Shown here: positions 40,174 through 49,152 of the stretch, in pieces
Layout of the letters: the number at the start of each line of letters is the position of its first letter
How positions within the stretch are numbered: the first letter of the stretch is position 1
Assembly (NCBI RefSeq): GCF_012184385.1
Contig: NZ_VSRL01000010.1
Location: forward strand, 18,168 to 82,167
DNA length: 64,000 bases
Source: Lentzea indica
GTDB taxonomy: Bacteria > Actinomycetota > Actinomycetes > Mycobacteriales > Pseudonocardiaceae
Reading direction: 5' to 3'
Made by a program: the position numbers and the translations under genes
The notes under the pieces: model-generated
What the model saw: only the letters and a program-made list of their open reading frames with translations
Told to the model about the DNA's origin: nothing
Databases searched by the model: none

Positions 40174-40993
40174 CCCACCTCAGCCCGCGCATCAACGCGT
40201 GGCCCGCGAGCCGCACGCCGGTGGCCTCGGCGATCGGCAGGTAGGGCAGCCGGAGCGGAATCCTCGCCCACACGGGCAGGCTGGCGACGGCGGTGGCGCT
40301 GAGGATCGCGTACGGACCCTTCGCGAGCAACGGCAGTGGCGCCTTGAGCAGCAGGAACCTCGCCGCTTCCCTGGCCTCGTGGGTGCCTTTGAGCTCGGGG
40401 CGGTAGGAGTGGAGCCGCGCTTGGAGCTCGGCGGTCGTCCGCGGCGGATCCGGGATGCCCATCGCATCCGCGATGACCGCCATGTCGGCGACGTACCCGT
40501 CGTAGTCGTCGAGCGGCTTCTCGCCGTACTTCTGGTGGCAGCGCAGGAAGCTGTCGACCTCGGCCACGTGCACCCAGGTCAGCAGGTGCGGGTCGTCGGC
40601 GCGGTACTGGCGGCCGTCCGGCGCGGTGCCGTGGATGTGTTCGTGCACGCGACCGAGTCGTGCGATTGCTTTGTGCGCGTCCTTGACCGTGCCGTAGGTG
40701 GTGACGCCGACGAAGAGGCTCGTGCGTTGCAACCGGCCCCACGGATCGGTGCGGTAGTCGGAGTGCTGCGCGACCGCGGCCATCGCCAGCGGGTGCAACG
40801 ACTGCAGCAGCAACGCCCTCAGCCCGCCGATGAACATGGCGTGATCGGCGTGGACGTGCCGGATCGGGCGGTCGTCGGCGAACATGCGCGGGCCGGGCGC
40901 CTCGTGGATCCGCCGCGCGTGCTTCTCACGCTCGGGACCCGCGACCCGCTCGAAGAGACTTTCGGTCAGCTGACGCCGCAGTGCCTCCAGCAT
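40163..40993 (-). CDS. MpaB/latex-clearing-protein-like oxygenase (DUF2236)
   Basis: A 276-residue protein of the oxygenase MpaB family. Characteristic stretches are FIGGLRALLLQSLHPLAMAA, YRTDPWGRLQRTSLFVGVTTYG and the His-containing VHEHIHG and TWVHVAEVDSFL. Members bind haem b and include rubber oxygenase (Lcp) and fungal MpaB, but most bacterial copies have no known substrate. It shares its strand and close spacing (7 bases) with the ankyrin/DUF6461 gene and may be co-transcribed with it. Confidence 0.82.
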   Translation of the reverse strand: MLEALRRQLTESLFERVAGPEREKHARRIHEAPGPRMFADDRPIRHVHADHAMFIGGLRALLLQSLHPLAMAAVAQHSDYRTDPWGRLQRTSLFVGVTTYGTVKDAHKAIARLGRVHEHIHGTAPDGRQYRADDPHLLTWVHVAEVDSFLRCHQKYGEKPLDDYDGYVADMAVIADAMGIPDPPRTTAELQARLHSYRPELKGTHEAREAARFLLLKAPLPLLAKGPYAILSATAVASLPVWARIPLRLPYLPIAEATGVRLAGHALMRGLRWVTG

Positions 40994-41000
40994 CCACCCA

Positions 41001-41771
41001 TCATGCGTTCCAGTAGTCGCGTTCCGGAAGACGCAGCCACAGATCGGGCCTGCGGAAAGCGCGGTCGTCCGCGAGCCGCAGCCCCGCGTACGCGCAGCAG
41101 AACGCCACCGGCTCGTCCAGGTACAGGTGGGCCAGCAGCACGTCCAGCGCGGTCTCCTGCTCGTCGACGCCGCCGCCGGGATGCAGGTCCCACTCGACGG
41201 TCTCACCGTCGCGGTGAACGCTGCCCTGGTTGCCGCTCTTCGGGTTGGCGTACATGCCGTACGCGACAGTGCCTGCCGACAACCGGTCGAGCACGCCCGG
41301 CATCGACGCGCTGAAGCCCCACGGCTGCACCAGCACGCACCCGCCAGGCACCGTCGTCACCCCGATCGTGCCTTCGGCATCGTCTCCGAACGGGTCTTCC
41401 CACCAGCCCTGAACCTGCTCTTCGGTCACCTCGACGGAGTCCGCTTCCAGCCTGCGCAACGCCGTCTCCGCGTCGACGCCCGCGACGCACGCCAGGCTGA
41501 AGCCGTCGTCGTCGGGGAAGCCGCCGAGTGCCGCGACGAGCCGGTCGCGTTCTTCGACGGCGGCACGTTCCTCCGGAGTGAGCACCTCATCCGTCGGGAG
41601 AGGGTGCGCGGTCGTGAGGCTGAGGCGGGCAGGCGACCAGCCGTGCATCATCGGGCGCAACGGATCCGCACCGGCGGCGAGCAGTGCCTCGACCTCGTCG
41701 AACTGCCTTTCGTGCACGGCGTTCCACAACGCCGTACGGCCTTCGTCCATCGCGTCGATGTCTGTCCCCAT
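41001..41771 (-). CDS. ankyrin-repeat protein with DUF6461-like domain
   Basis: A 256-residue cytoplasmic protein. The N-terminal 60 residues contain an ankyrin-like repeat (GRTALWNAVHERQFDEVEAL, LAAGADPLRPM). The remainder (VTTVPGGCVLVQPWGFSASM, MYANPKSGNQG, EWDLHPGGG) resembles the actinobacterial DUF6461 family. Function unknown. It starts with ATG 41771 beside the fucosidase terminator. Confidence 0.6.
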   Translation of the reverse strand: MGTDIDAMDEGRTALWNAVHERQFDEVEALLAAGADPLRPMMHGWSPARLSLTTAHPLPTDEVLTPEERAAVEERDRLVAALGGFPDDDGFSLACVAGVDAETALRRLEADSVEVTEEQVQGWWEDPFGDDAEGTIGVTTVPGGCVLVQPWGFSASMPGVLDRLSAGTVAYGMYANPKSGNQGSVHRDGETVEWDLHPGGGVDEQETALDVLLAHLYLDEPVAFCCAYAGLRLADDRAFRRPDLWLRLPERDYWNA

Positions 41772-41772
41772 G

Positions 41773-41806
41773 GGAACGGCACCCTACCGAGGCAGGGTGC
41801 CGTTCC
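41773..41806 (-). terminator. terminator of the fucosidase gene
   Basis: Inverted repeat GGAACGGCACCCT (41773-41785) and its perfect complement (41794-41806) around an 8-base loop, directly after the fucosidase stop on the minus strand and before the next gene. Confidence 0.8.
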
Positions 41807-41814
41807 ACGGGGTT

Positions 41815-44697
41815 TCAGGCGAGCGCGATCTGGTCCAGATCAGGAGCACCGGCGCTGTCGTTGCCGAACCTGATGGTGTTCGCGCCCGCGTTCAGCGTCA
41901 CCGGGATCTCGGCCACGTACGGGGTGTTGTTGCCGACCCCGTTGAGCTTGACCTCGATCGGCGCACCCCCGTTCACCGTCACGAAGTACGAGCGCGGACC
42001 GTTCACCGTGTACTGGATGAACAGCTTGTAGGCACCCGCTGCCGGCACGACGACGTTCGGGAACACGACGGCGGCCTCCGGGCTGCCGCCGATGTTGCGC
42101 ACCTTCTCCGCGCCCGAGCACGACCCGCAGCCGGTCAGACCCGTGCTGCCGAACTGGTTCGCCGAGTCCTCGGCCTCGCGCACGAACACGCGGTCCGCGG
42201 GCCTGGTGCGCACCGGCACCGAACCCGACACCTTGCGATCGGAGCTCAGCAGCTGGAACGACGCGTTCACCGGGATGCTCACCGAGCCCACGTCCTGCCC
42301 GGCGGGCGAGGTCGCGGTCCAGGTGCCTTCCAGCAGGCCGGCCAGGCGCATCGACGTGCGCGTGGCAGGTGCGCCGGTCAACGTCCACCCCGTGGGCACC
42401 GCGGGTGCCAGCGACACGGAGTCGATCTGGTCGTCGGCGTCGAGGCGCAGCCGTGCGGTGATCTTCACGGACTGCTGACCCGGCGCGACCCATTGCACGC
42501 CATGGGGTTCGACGGTCAGCGTCGTCTTCGGCGTGTAGTTCGACGGCGGCAGCCCGCCGACCGAGATCCGGTCCAGGCCGAGCGACTTGCCCGTGCTGAA
42601 CACCCGCACCGTGTTGCGGCCGGCGTTCAACGGCACCGCGACCGACGTCGGGTCGGGCACGTCCGCGCGATCCGCGGGCACCGCGACGGAAACCGGCGCA
42701 CCGCCGTTCACCGACACCGAAACACTCGACGCGGAGGCAGACGTCAGGTCGAGCTGCAGACGGTAAGTACCAGCTGTGGCAACGGAAACATCGCGGTACG
42801 TCACCGCGTTGCGCTCACCGCCACCGAGCCCGGTCACCTGACGCGTGCCGGAACACGCCTTGCAGAACTCGCTGCGCACCGCACCCGACCGTGACGCGTC
42901 CTCCGCCTCCAGCGAACCGTCCCTGACCGACCGCGGATAGCTGTGGCCGACCCGGATCTCGTCGACCTTCAGTTCCTTGAAGTACACCGGAGCCTGCGGC
43001 CCGCCCCAGGTGTTGACCACGGTCAGCTTGAGCCACCTGGCGTTCTGCGAGCCGATGTCGATGAACTGCGTGCCACGCGCGGAAGGCAGGGCGCCGGTCC
43101 GCACGTGCCACCAGTTCCGGCCGTCGTCGGAAGCGGTGATCTGGTAGTCCTTGATGCGCGAGGAGTCCTCCGGCCTGCCGAACGACACGCGGGCGTGCGT
43201 GGGTGACGACTCGCGCTGGTTGATCGCGAGGAACGCGGCCTCCTTGCGCCTGCCGAGGTCCAGCGAGATCGAGACGGGCTGGGCGGCGTTGGCGTCCCAG
43301 TAGGTCTCATAGCTGCCGTCGGTCAGGTTCGAGGCGGGGAAACCGGCCTCCGAGGACGTCGCCGACGCCTTGACGCCGGTGTAGAAGCCTTGCTGCCCAG
43401 CGGTTTCCACGGTGAACACGGTGTCGTACTCGTCCCACTTCGTGATGCCGTGGATCGTCAGGTGCCCCGCGGACTGCGAGAACCGCATCCGCTCGCCGGT
43501 CCGCAGATCGGTGACGCCCGTGACGCGGTAGCCGTTGTCCCGCAACCGGACGAAGTCAGCACGGGGACGAGTCACCACGTGCACGTACTGCTTGCCGGAC
43601 TGGGGGTTGATGGTGATCACGCCGTGCGCGCCGTCGTTCCAGAACCCCGGCTGCATGCCGCCGTACAGGTATCCGGCGCCCTCGACGCCCTGGATCGACT
43701 CGCGGATCGGCGGCACCCACGACGCCATGAAGTTGTTGTACGCCTCCTGCTGCGCCGGCATTTTGCCGTTCACCATGGGCGTTTCCGCCATCAGCGACTT
43801 GATCGACGAGCCCGCGTTGGTGATGTACCGGCCGGTGTTCAGGCGCGTGTCCACGGCGTGGTTGCCGCCGTCGTACCACCAGTCGCCGGTGTTGGGGAGC
43901 TTGTAGCACGCCTCGGACAGGCGCGGCATCGGCGTGAACGTCGCCGCCGGGTAGTCGTAGGACGGGAACATGCCGGTCTTCTGCTCGTTCGAGACCGTGT
44001 CCATGATCGGCGTGTCCTCGTTGTTGTTGCTCAACAACCAGGTGGGCCGGAGCTGCCGGATCTGCTCGTAGAGCTTGTTGCGCTCCCAGTACTCGTTGTC
44101 GTTGTCGATCCAGAAGCCGGCGAGGTCGTCGTAGTTCTTCATGACCTCGAAGAAGAGGTCGTAGCTGTACTTGCCGAAGCCCTCGCGCGTCGTGAGGTCG
44201 ACCTGCTCGCCCTTGTGGTCGGAGTAGGCCTTCGAGTCGAGCATCTGCACGCCCTGCTCGCTGTGCCACTGCGGGTCGTCGGTCATGTAGAGGATGACCT
44301 TGACGCCCTTGGCGTTGCCCGCTTTGACGAGCTCACCGAGCAGGTCGCGCTGGGTGGCGCAGCTGCCGGGGATCTTCGACGGCCACGGGCGCGCGTAGCC
44401 GAGCCGGGAGTGGAACGTCGCCAGCACGACGTAGGAGGCACCGAGCTTGCGCGCCTCGTCGATCCAGTAGTCGGGCGTCCACCCGCCGGCGGTGACGTCG
44501 CGCTCCCACTCGGCGCAGTTGAGGTGTTTCGGGGCGGTGAACATGCCCCAGTGCAGGAAGAGGCCGGCTGTGGACTTGCGCAGCCACTCCTGTCTCGGGT
44601 GTTGCACTTCGGCCTGCGCCGGTGCCGACGCGGCCACGGTGATGAGACCAGCGAGCAACGCGGCCACGACGGCCGCGCAGAAACGTCGTAGAGCCAT
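41815..44697 (-). CDS. secreted multi-domain GH29 alpha-L-fucosidase
   Basis: A 960-residue exported glycosidase. The signal peptide is MALRRFCAAVVAALLAGLIT ending at APAQA. The GH29 barrel (about residues 30-440) includes AGLFLHWGMFT, ILYMTDDPQW and GFWIDNDNEYW, whose Asp is the likely nucleophile. A C-terminal beta domain follows. An F5/8-type (CBM32) module lies near 460-610 (SSEAGFPASNLTDGSYETYW). Then come two CBM6/35-like modules, each starting EAEDxxxx and carrying a CxxCSG element (CKACSG and CGSCSG), with an NPCBM-like spacer domain between. It probably removes fucose from host, plant or microbial glycans outside the cell. ATG 44697 is chosen because it starts the signal peptide. Confidence 0.88.
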   Translation of the reverse strand: MALRRFCAAVVAALLAGLITVAASAPAQAEVQHPRQEWLRKSTAGLFLHWGMFTAPKHLNCAEWERDVTAGGWTPDYWIDEARKLGASYVVLATFHSRLGYARPWPSKIPGSCATQRDLLGELVKAGNAKGVKVILYMTDDPQWHSEQGVQMLDSKAYSDHKGEQVDLTTREGFGKYSYDLFFEVMKNYDDLAGFWIDNDNEYWERNKLYEQIRQLRPTWLLSNNNEDTPIMDTVSNEQKTGMFPSYDYPAATFTPMPRLSEACYKLPNTGDWWYDGGNHAVDTRLNTGRYITNAGSSIKSLMAETPMVNGKMPAQQEAYNNFMASWVPPIRESIQGVEGAGYLYGGMQPGFWNDGAHGVITINPQSGKQYVHVVTRPRADFVRLRDNGYRVTGVTDLRTGERMRFSQSAGHLTIHGITKWDEYDTVFTVETAGQQGFYTGVKASATSSEAGFPASNLTDGSYETYWDANAAQPVSISLDLGRRKEAAFLAINQRESSPTHARVSFGRPEDSSRIKDYQITASDDGRNWWHVRTGALPSARGTQFIDIGSQNARWLKLTVVNTWGGPQAPVYFKELKVDEIRVGHSYPRSVRDGSLEAEDASRSGAVRSEFCKACSGTRQVTGLGGGERNAVTYRDVSVATAGTYRLQLDLTSASASSVSVSVNGGAPVSVAVPADRADVPDPTSVAVPLNAGRNTVRVFSTGKSLGLDRISVGGLPPSNYTPKTTLTVEPHGVQWVAPGQQSVKITARLRLDADDQIDSVSLAPAVPTGWTLTGAPATRTSMRLAGLLEGTWTATSPAGQDVGSVSIPVNASFQLLSSDRKVSGSVPVRTRPADRVFVREAEDSANQFGSTGLTGCGSCSGAEKVRNIGGSPEAAVVFPNVVVPAAGAYKLFIQYTVNGPRSYFVTVNGGAPIEVKLNGVGNNTPYVAEIPVTLNAGANTIRFGNDSAGAPDLDQIALA

Positions 44698-44806
44698 GAC
44701 CCACGCTTTTCTCGTCGGGGCGGCGGCGAGAGATCCGATGATTACAACCGGAAGTACCGGGGTCAAGACTTTGTTACGCCCGAGTTGATCAGACTCATCC
44801 GATCTA

Positions 44807-45457
44807 TCAGGACACCTGGACGGACGGGTCCGGTTTCAGCGTGCCGTCGCGCAACGACCACCTGGTCAGCGAGGCGGCGGTCGGGCAGCAGGTCGCGTCG
44901 CTCGGCCGGTACCAGAGCTCCTTGACCGTGATCGCGCCCTTCTCGAACCGCGGCTCGGCCAGCAGCGGCACGTGCGGCGCGTCGTCGCGCATGGTCGTCG
45001 CGCTGATCTCCCCGACGAGCTCGAGCGCGCCGTTCACCGACCGCACCACCACGAACGCGAACGCGAGCTGGCTGGACGCGGTGCCACCGGTGTTGTCACA
45101 GCCGAGCGAGATCGCCGCCTCCTCCCGCCCGTCGCCGTCGACGTCGCCGTAGTGCACGTCGACGTCGAGGAACACCTCGACCGTGCCCCACAGCTCCGAG
45201 GTCGCACGCGCGGTCCCGCTCCGGAGCCGCACCGGATCCCCGACGTGGCAGAACGCGGCGGGCAACGTGGCCTGCCGCCAGTCCACCGCGCGCAGGTCAC
45301 CGGGCGCCTGCCCGAGCGTCGGCCTGGCGGCCGGTGACGACGGGCTCGTCGTCACCGCGACCGTCGGGTTCGGCTCTGGCTGTCCGGTGATCCTGGGTCC
45401 ACTCGCGGGACCACCGCACGCGGAGAGGACCAGCACCAGCGGGAGAACGCGTCTCAT
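44807..45457 (-). CDS. predicted lipoprotein with calcium-site-like motif
   Basis: A 216-residue exported protein. It begins MRRVLPLVLVLSACGG, a lipobox with Cys at about residue 14, followed by a Pro/Thr/Ser-rich linker. The folded part contains DVHYGDVDGDGREEAA, an EF-hand-like DxDxDG loop of the kind in FG-GAP and dockerin-like repeats. Function unknown. It follows the TIR-WD40 gene by 10 bases on the same strand, so the two are probably in one operon. Confidence 0.65.
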   Translation of the reverse strand: MRRVLPLVLVLSACGGPASGPRITGQPEPNPTVAVTTSPSSPAARPTLGQAPGDLRAVDWRQATLPAAFCHVGDPVRLRSGTARATSELWGTVEVFLDVDVHYGDVDGDGREEAAISLGCDNTGGTASSQLAFAFVVVRSVNGALELVGEISATTMRDDAPHVPLLAEPRFEKGAITVKELWYRPSDATCCPTAASLTRWSLRDGTLKPDPSVQVS

Positions 45458-45467
45458 GAGGTCCCCT

Positions 45468-48137
45468 TCACGCGCACGGCGGGTCGTAAGGGATGTCCGG
45501 AAGGTACTGCCGCCACTCGGTTTCCGGAATGCGCGGCGAGTCAGCGCACAACCGAGCGAGCAACCGCGGCACGTCGATGCTCCAGATGGTCGTGCGCACG
45601 CCGTCCGCACCGCCGAGCATCGTGCCGTCCGGGCTGAACGCGATGGCCGCGGCCGTGTAGCGGGCGCCCGCGCGCAATGTCGACACCTCGACCGGCCGGG
45701 TCGGGTCGGTGATGTCCCACAGCACGACCTCACCGGACTCGCCCGCGCTGGCCAGCCGCTTCCCGTCGGGGTGCAGCGCGAGGTGGCGAACGTTGCCCAC
45801 GTGCCGGAGCACGGTCGCGAGCCGGCCGCCGCTCGCCATGTCCCACACGGTGATCAGCCCGGTCCCGCTGCCGGTGATCACGACGTCACCGGTGGGGTGG
45901 AACAGCACGGACTCGACAGGGTCGGCCTTCGTGTCGTGCGTGCGGAGCAACCGGGGCGCGTCGGGTTCGCGGACGTCCCACAGCTGCAGGGTCTCGCCCT
46001 TGTCCCCCACGGTCGCGGCACGGTCGCCGGAGCCGAACGAGATGCCGTGCGGGGTGTCGCGGGATCCCGGCAGCTCGGCGGCGGCCCGCACCCGGTCACC
46101 GTCGGGCACCCAGAGCCGGAAGACTCCGGGGGACGGTGCCGCGCCGATCAGCTTGCCGTCCCGGCGGAACACGACGCTCGCCGCGTGGTCCTCCTGCACC
46201 GGTGTGTCGCCGTTCGCGGGATCGGTGAGCGCGACGGGGAGCCCGCTGGCGATCCGCGTGCCGTCGGGGCTGAACGCGAGCTGCGGGCTGCCGCCGACGT
46301 TGAACGTCCTGAGCGTGCGGACCTCGCGGGGGCGCGTGATGTCCGTCAGGTCGTAGAGCTTCGTCGGGAACCCCGTGGCCAGCTGGTGGTTCGCCCCGAA
46401 CGCCAGGGTGTGGCTGTGGCCGGGGAGCACCGTGACGGCGGCCGAGCGGGCGGCGTTGAGCACGTTCCACAGCCGCACGTTCTCGCCGGCCGAGGCGAGG
46501 GTGCGCGAGTCGGCGCTGAAGGACAGCCCGTGGATCGTCTCGACGTGACCGAGCAGCGGCTGGGCGGTACGCGGCCGGATGGGGTCGCTCACGTCCCACA
46601 GGTGGACCACACCGTTGCCGTCGCCGAACGCGAGCGCCACCCCGTCCGGGGCGAAGGCCAGCGACGACACGATCTGGCTCGCGCCGGTCAGAACGCCGTA
46701 CTGCCCCAGGTTCGCCGTGTTCCACAGCCGGACCGTGTCGTCTCGGGAACCGCTGGCGAGCAGGCCTCCGGCCGGAGCGAACCGCAGGGTCATGACGTCG
46801 CTGCTGTGCCCGGTCAGGACGGCTTTCCTGGTGGGTGTCCCGGTGATGTCCCACAGCTCGACGGCGCCCGCCGAACCGGACAGCGCGATGGTCGTCCCGT
46901 CGGCGCTGACCGCGCTCGTCGTGCCGAGCGAATCGGTGTTCGGCTCGAACTCGGTGATCAGCCTGGGCGCCAACGGATCGGTGACGTCGAGCAGCCACGT
47001 GTGCGCGCCACTGCCGGTGACGGTCAGGACAGGCTTGCCCGGTACGAACGCGAGCGAGCGCAGTCCGGTCGTGCCCGCGTTCCAGGTGGATCTCCGGTTC
47101 GGGTCGGCGACCTCGGCGATCAGCACGGTACCGCTGGACGTGGTCGCCGCGACGAGCTCGCCGTCCGGGCTGAACCGCACCGCGGTCGCGTCGGTCAACG
47201 GAATCTTCGCGCGTTCGGACGTGCCCTCGTGCAGTGCGATCCCGTCCTTCGTCGCCACCGCGATCATGTTCTCCCGCGGGCTGAACGCCACGTCCGTGGT
47301 CGTCTTCGGGGTCGGCACCACCCGTGGGATCGACGGGCTTTCCATCAGCGCGCCCACGACTTCGGCGGTCGGCGCCAGCCGGTAGGCCTGAGCGAGCAGC
47401 TGACGGGCGATGTTCGGACGCGTGTCCCGGATCGCCGCCGCCTGCGCGACGAGCTGACGTGACGTGGCGACCATCGTCTGCTGCTGCGCCCTGTCGCTCT
47501 GCTGCTCCGAACGGACCGCGAAGATCACGGCGGCGACGAGCAGGACGACCAGGACGGAGATCGTGGTGGTGACGGTCCGCTTGGTGCGGCGGCGTTCCCG
47601 GACGTGGTGGCCGATCAGCTCGGTCTTCGCGATGCCGTCGAGCGGCGCCACGACGTCCGCCAGCACCGACTCCCAGTCCGGGTTGCGCGAGTCCAGCTCG
47701 ACGTCGCGGACACCGCGCAGGTCGACGCAGCGCGGCTCGGGGATGTCGTGCAGCGCCTCCGGCAACGCGGTGGTGCGCCGCTGGTCGAGAACGCCGTTGT
47801 CCCACACCGCCTCCCCGTCGGTGAGCAGCACGAACAGGTCGCGGCGGTCGCGGTTCTCCAGCCACCACTCCACTTCCTTGGCGACCCAGCGGGACCGTGC
47901 CGAGGCCGGCGAGGCGAGCAGCAGGAAGTTCTCCGCTCTCGCCAGGCCGTCGAGAATCGCCTGCGTGAGATCGGACTCGGCCGCCAGCTCGGAGTTGTCG
48001 AGGAACACCCGCCGGGTCCGCGGCCGGTACCAGGGCTTCGCGAACTTCTCGATGCCCTCCTGCAGCAACGGGCCGAGCGCGTGATCCGTCGCGTGGCTGT
48101 ACGAGATGAACGCGGCGTACGTCCTCTCGTCCGGCAT
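45468..48137 (-). CDS. TIR - transmembrane - WD40 repeat protein
   Basis: An 889-residue protein. The TIR domain (about 1-160) opens YAAFISYSHATD and contains RRVFLDNSELAA and SRWVAKEVEWW; the Glu after Lys is at the place of the catalytic Glu of NAD-cleaving TIRs. A single membrane helix lies near residue 200 (VTTTISVLVVLLVAAVIFAV). More than a dozen WD40-type blades follow (repeated SPDG..., LWD.../LWN...). The helix places the TIR domain and propeller on opposite sides of the membrane or tethers both to it. Such proteins are common in actinobacteria and are suspected signalling or immune receptors. ATG 48137 is used; an upstream start is possible. Confidence 0.85.
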   Translation of the reverse strand: MPDERTYAAFISYSHATDHALGPLLQEGIEKFAKPWYRPRTRRVFLDNSELAAESDLTQAILDGLARAENFLLLASPASARSRWVAKEVEWWLENRDRRDLFVLLTDGEAVWDNGVLDQRRTTALPEALHDIPEPRCVDLRGVRDVELDSRNPDWESVLADVVAPLDGIAKTELIGHHVRERRRTKRTVTTTISVLVVLLVAAVIFAVRSEQQSDRAQQQTMVATSRQLVAQAAAIRDTRPNIARQLLAQAYRLAPTAEVVGALMESPSIPRVVPTPKTTTDVAFSPRENMIAVATKDGIALHEGTSERAKIPLTDATAVRFSPDGELVAATTSSGTVLIAEVADPNRRSTWNAGTTGLRSLAFVPGKPVLTVTGSGAHTWLLDVTDPLAPRLITEFEPNTDSLGTTSAVSADGTTIALSGSAGAVELWDITGTPTRKAVLTGHSSDVMTLRFAPAGGLLASGSRDDTVRLWNTANLGQYGVLTGASQIVSSLAFAPDGVALAFGDGNGVVHLWDVSDPIRPRTAQPLLGHVETIHGLSFSADSRTLASAGENVRLWNVLNAARSAAVTVLPGHSHTLAFGANHQLATGFPTKLYDLTDITRPREVRTLRTFNVGGSPQLAFSPDGTRIASGLPVALTDPANGDTPVQEDHAASVVFRRDGKLIGAAPSPGVFRLWVPDGDRVRAAAELPGSRDTPHGISFGSGDRAATVGDKGETLQLWDVREPDAPRLLRTHDTKADPVESVLFHPTGDVVITGSGTGLITVWDMASGGRLATVLRHVGNVRHLALHPDGKRLASAGESGEVVLWDITDPTRPVEVSTLRAGARYTAAAIAFSPDGTMLGGADGVRTTIWSIDVPRLLARLCADSPRIPETEWRQYLPDIPYDPPCA

Positions 48138-48269
48138 CCCACTCCTCTCCGCTGTTCGGGTGAACACCCCTACATCGCCCGGGAACAGTCCCCCGTTAGG
48201 GCTACGGCGTGGTAACACACGTTTGGTCTCTCACGATCAGCGTTGTCGGAAGACGAGAGAAGGAACGGG

Positions 48270-49136
48270 ATGAACGACGAGCACCTGCCCGGCTTCTACC
48301 ACGACGCGGAGGCGGCATCCCGCAACGGCCAGCGCAGCACGCTGCTGCTCAGCCGGATCCGGCTCCTCGGCGCGGTGGCCGCCGCGGTGGGAGGTGCGTT
48401 CAAGTGGCAGATCGGCGGCGGGGTCGACTTCTGGGCCTGGGTGGCACTGGTCGGGTTCCTCGTCGCCCTGTTCGCCGAGTTCCTCCTGTGGGTGATGCAT
48501 CCCGAGCTGCGGTGGAACGCGGGCCGCGCCGTTGCCGAACGCGTGAAGTCCCTGGCCTGGCGCTACGCCGTGGCGGGCGACCCGTTCCCGCTCAGCGACC
48601 AGAAGGCGAAGAAGGACCTCGAGGCGAGCATCTCCGCGGCCGCCGCCGAGCACCGCAAGACGCTCCTGCTCACCAGCGACAACGCCGCGGGTGAGCAGGT
48701 CATGACCGAGCTGCGGCACAAGCCGTTCGCCGAACGCAGGACCGTCTACCGCGAGAACCGCGTGCGCAAGCAACTCGACTGGTACCACGACAAGGCCGCC
48801 TCCAACGACACCAAGGCGAACATCGCGCGTGTCCTGCTGTTCGCCGGTGAGTTCGTCGCGATCCTGTTCGCGATCCTGCGCATCAACGGCGCGTGGGACG
48901 TCGACCTGTCCGGTGTGATGGCCGCGGCGGTCGCCGGTGGCGCGGCCTGGATCGGGCTCAGGCAGTACGAGAACCTCAAGGTCGCCTACTCCGCTGCCGC
49001 CGGCGAGCTCGCCGAGATCCACCGGCGGCTGCTCGACACCGACGAGAGCGAGTGGCCGACCATGGTCGCGGAGGCCGAAGCCGTGATCAGCAACGAGCAC
49101 GCCGCGTGGCTCGCGTCGCGCCCCAGCACCGCCTGA
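48270..49136 (+). CDS. SLATT/DUF4231-type membrane protein
   Basis: A 288-residue protein. Two helices near residues 32-70 (LLGAVAAAVGGAFKW, WAWVALVGFLVALFAEFLLW) and two near 185-225 (IARVLLFAGEFVAILFAILR, GVMAAAVAGGAAWIGLRQYE) frame soluble helical segments. This is the layout of SLATT/DUF4231 proteins, predicted membrane effectors in nucleotide-second-messenger and other bacterial conflict systems. ATG 48270 follows AAGGAACGGG; an upstream TTG at 48243 is less likely. It ends 16 bases before the TPR gene and is divergent from the TIR-WD40 gene. Confidence 0.75.
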   Translation: MNDEHLPGFYHDAEAASRNGQRSTLLLSRIRLLGAVAAAVGGAFKWQIGGGVDFWAWVALVGFLVALFAEFLLWVMHPELRWNAGRAVAERVKSLAWRYAVAGDPFPLSDQKAKKDLEASISAAAAEHRKTLLLTSDNAAGEQVMTELRHKPFAERRTVYRENRVRKQLDWYHDKAASNDTKANIARVLLFAGEFVAILFAILRINGAWDVDLSGVMAAAVAGGAAWIGLRQYENLKVAYSAAAGELAEIHRRLLDTDESEWPTMVAEAEAVISNEHAAWLASRPSTA

Positions 49137-49152
49137 CCCCCTGGAGACGACC

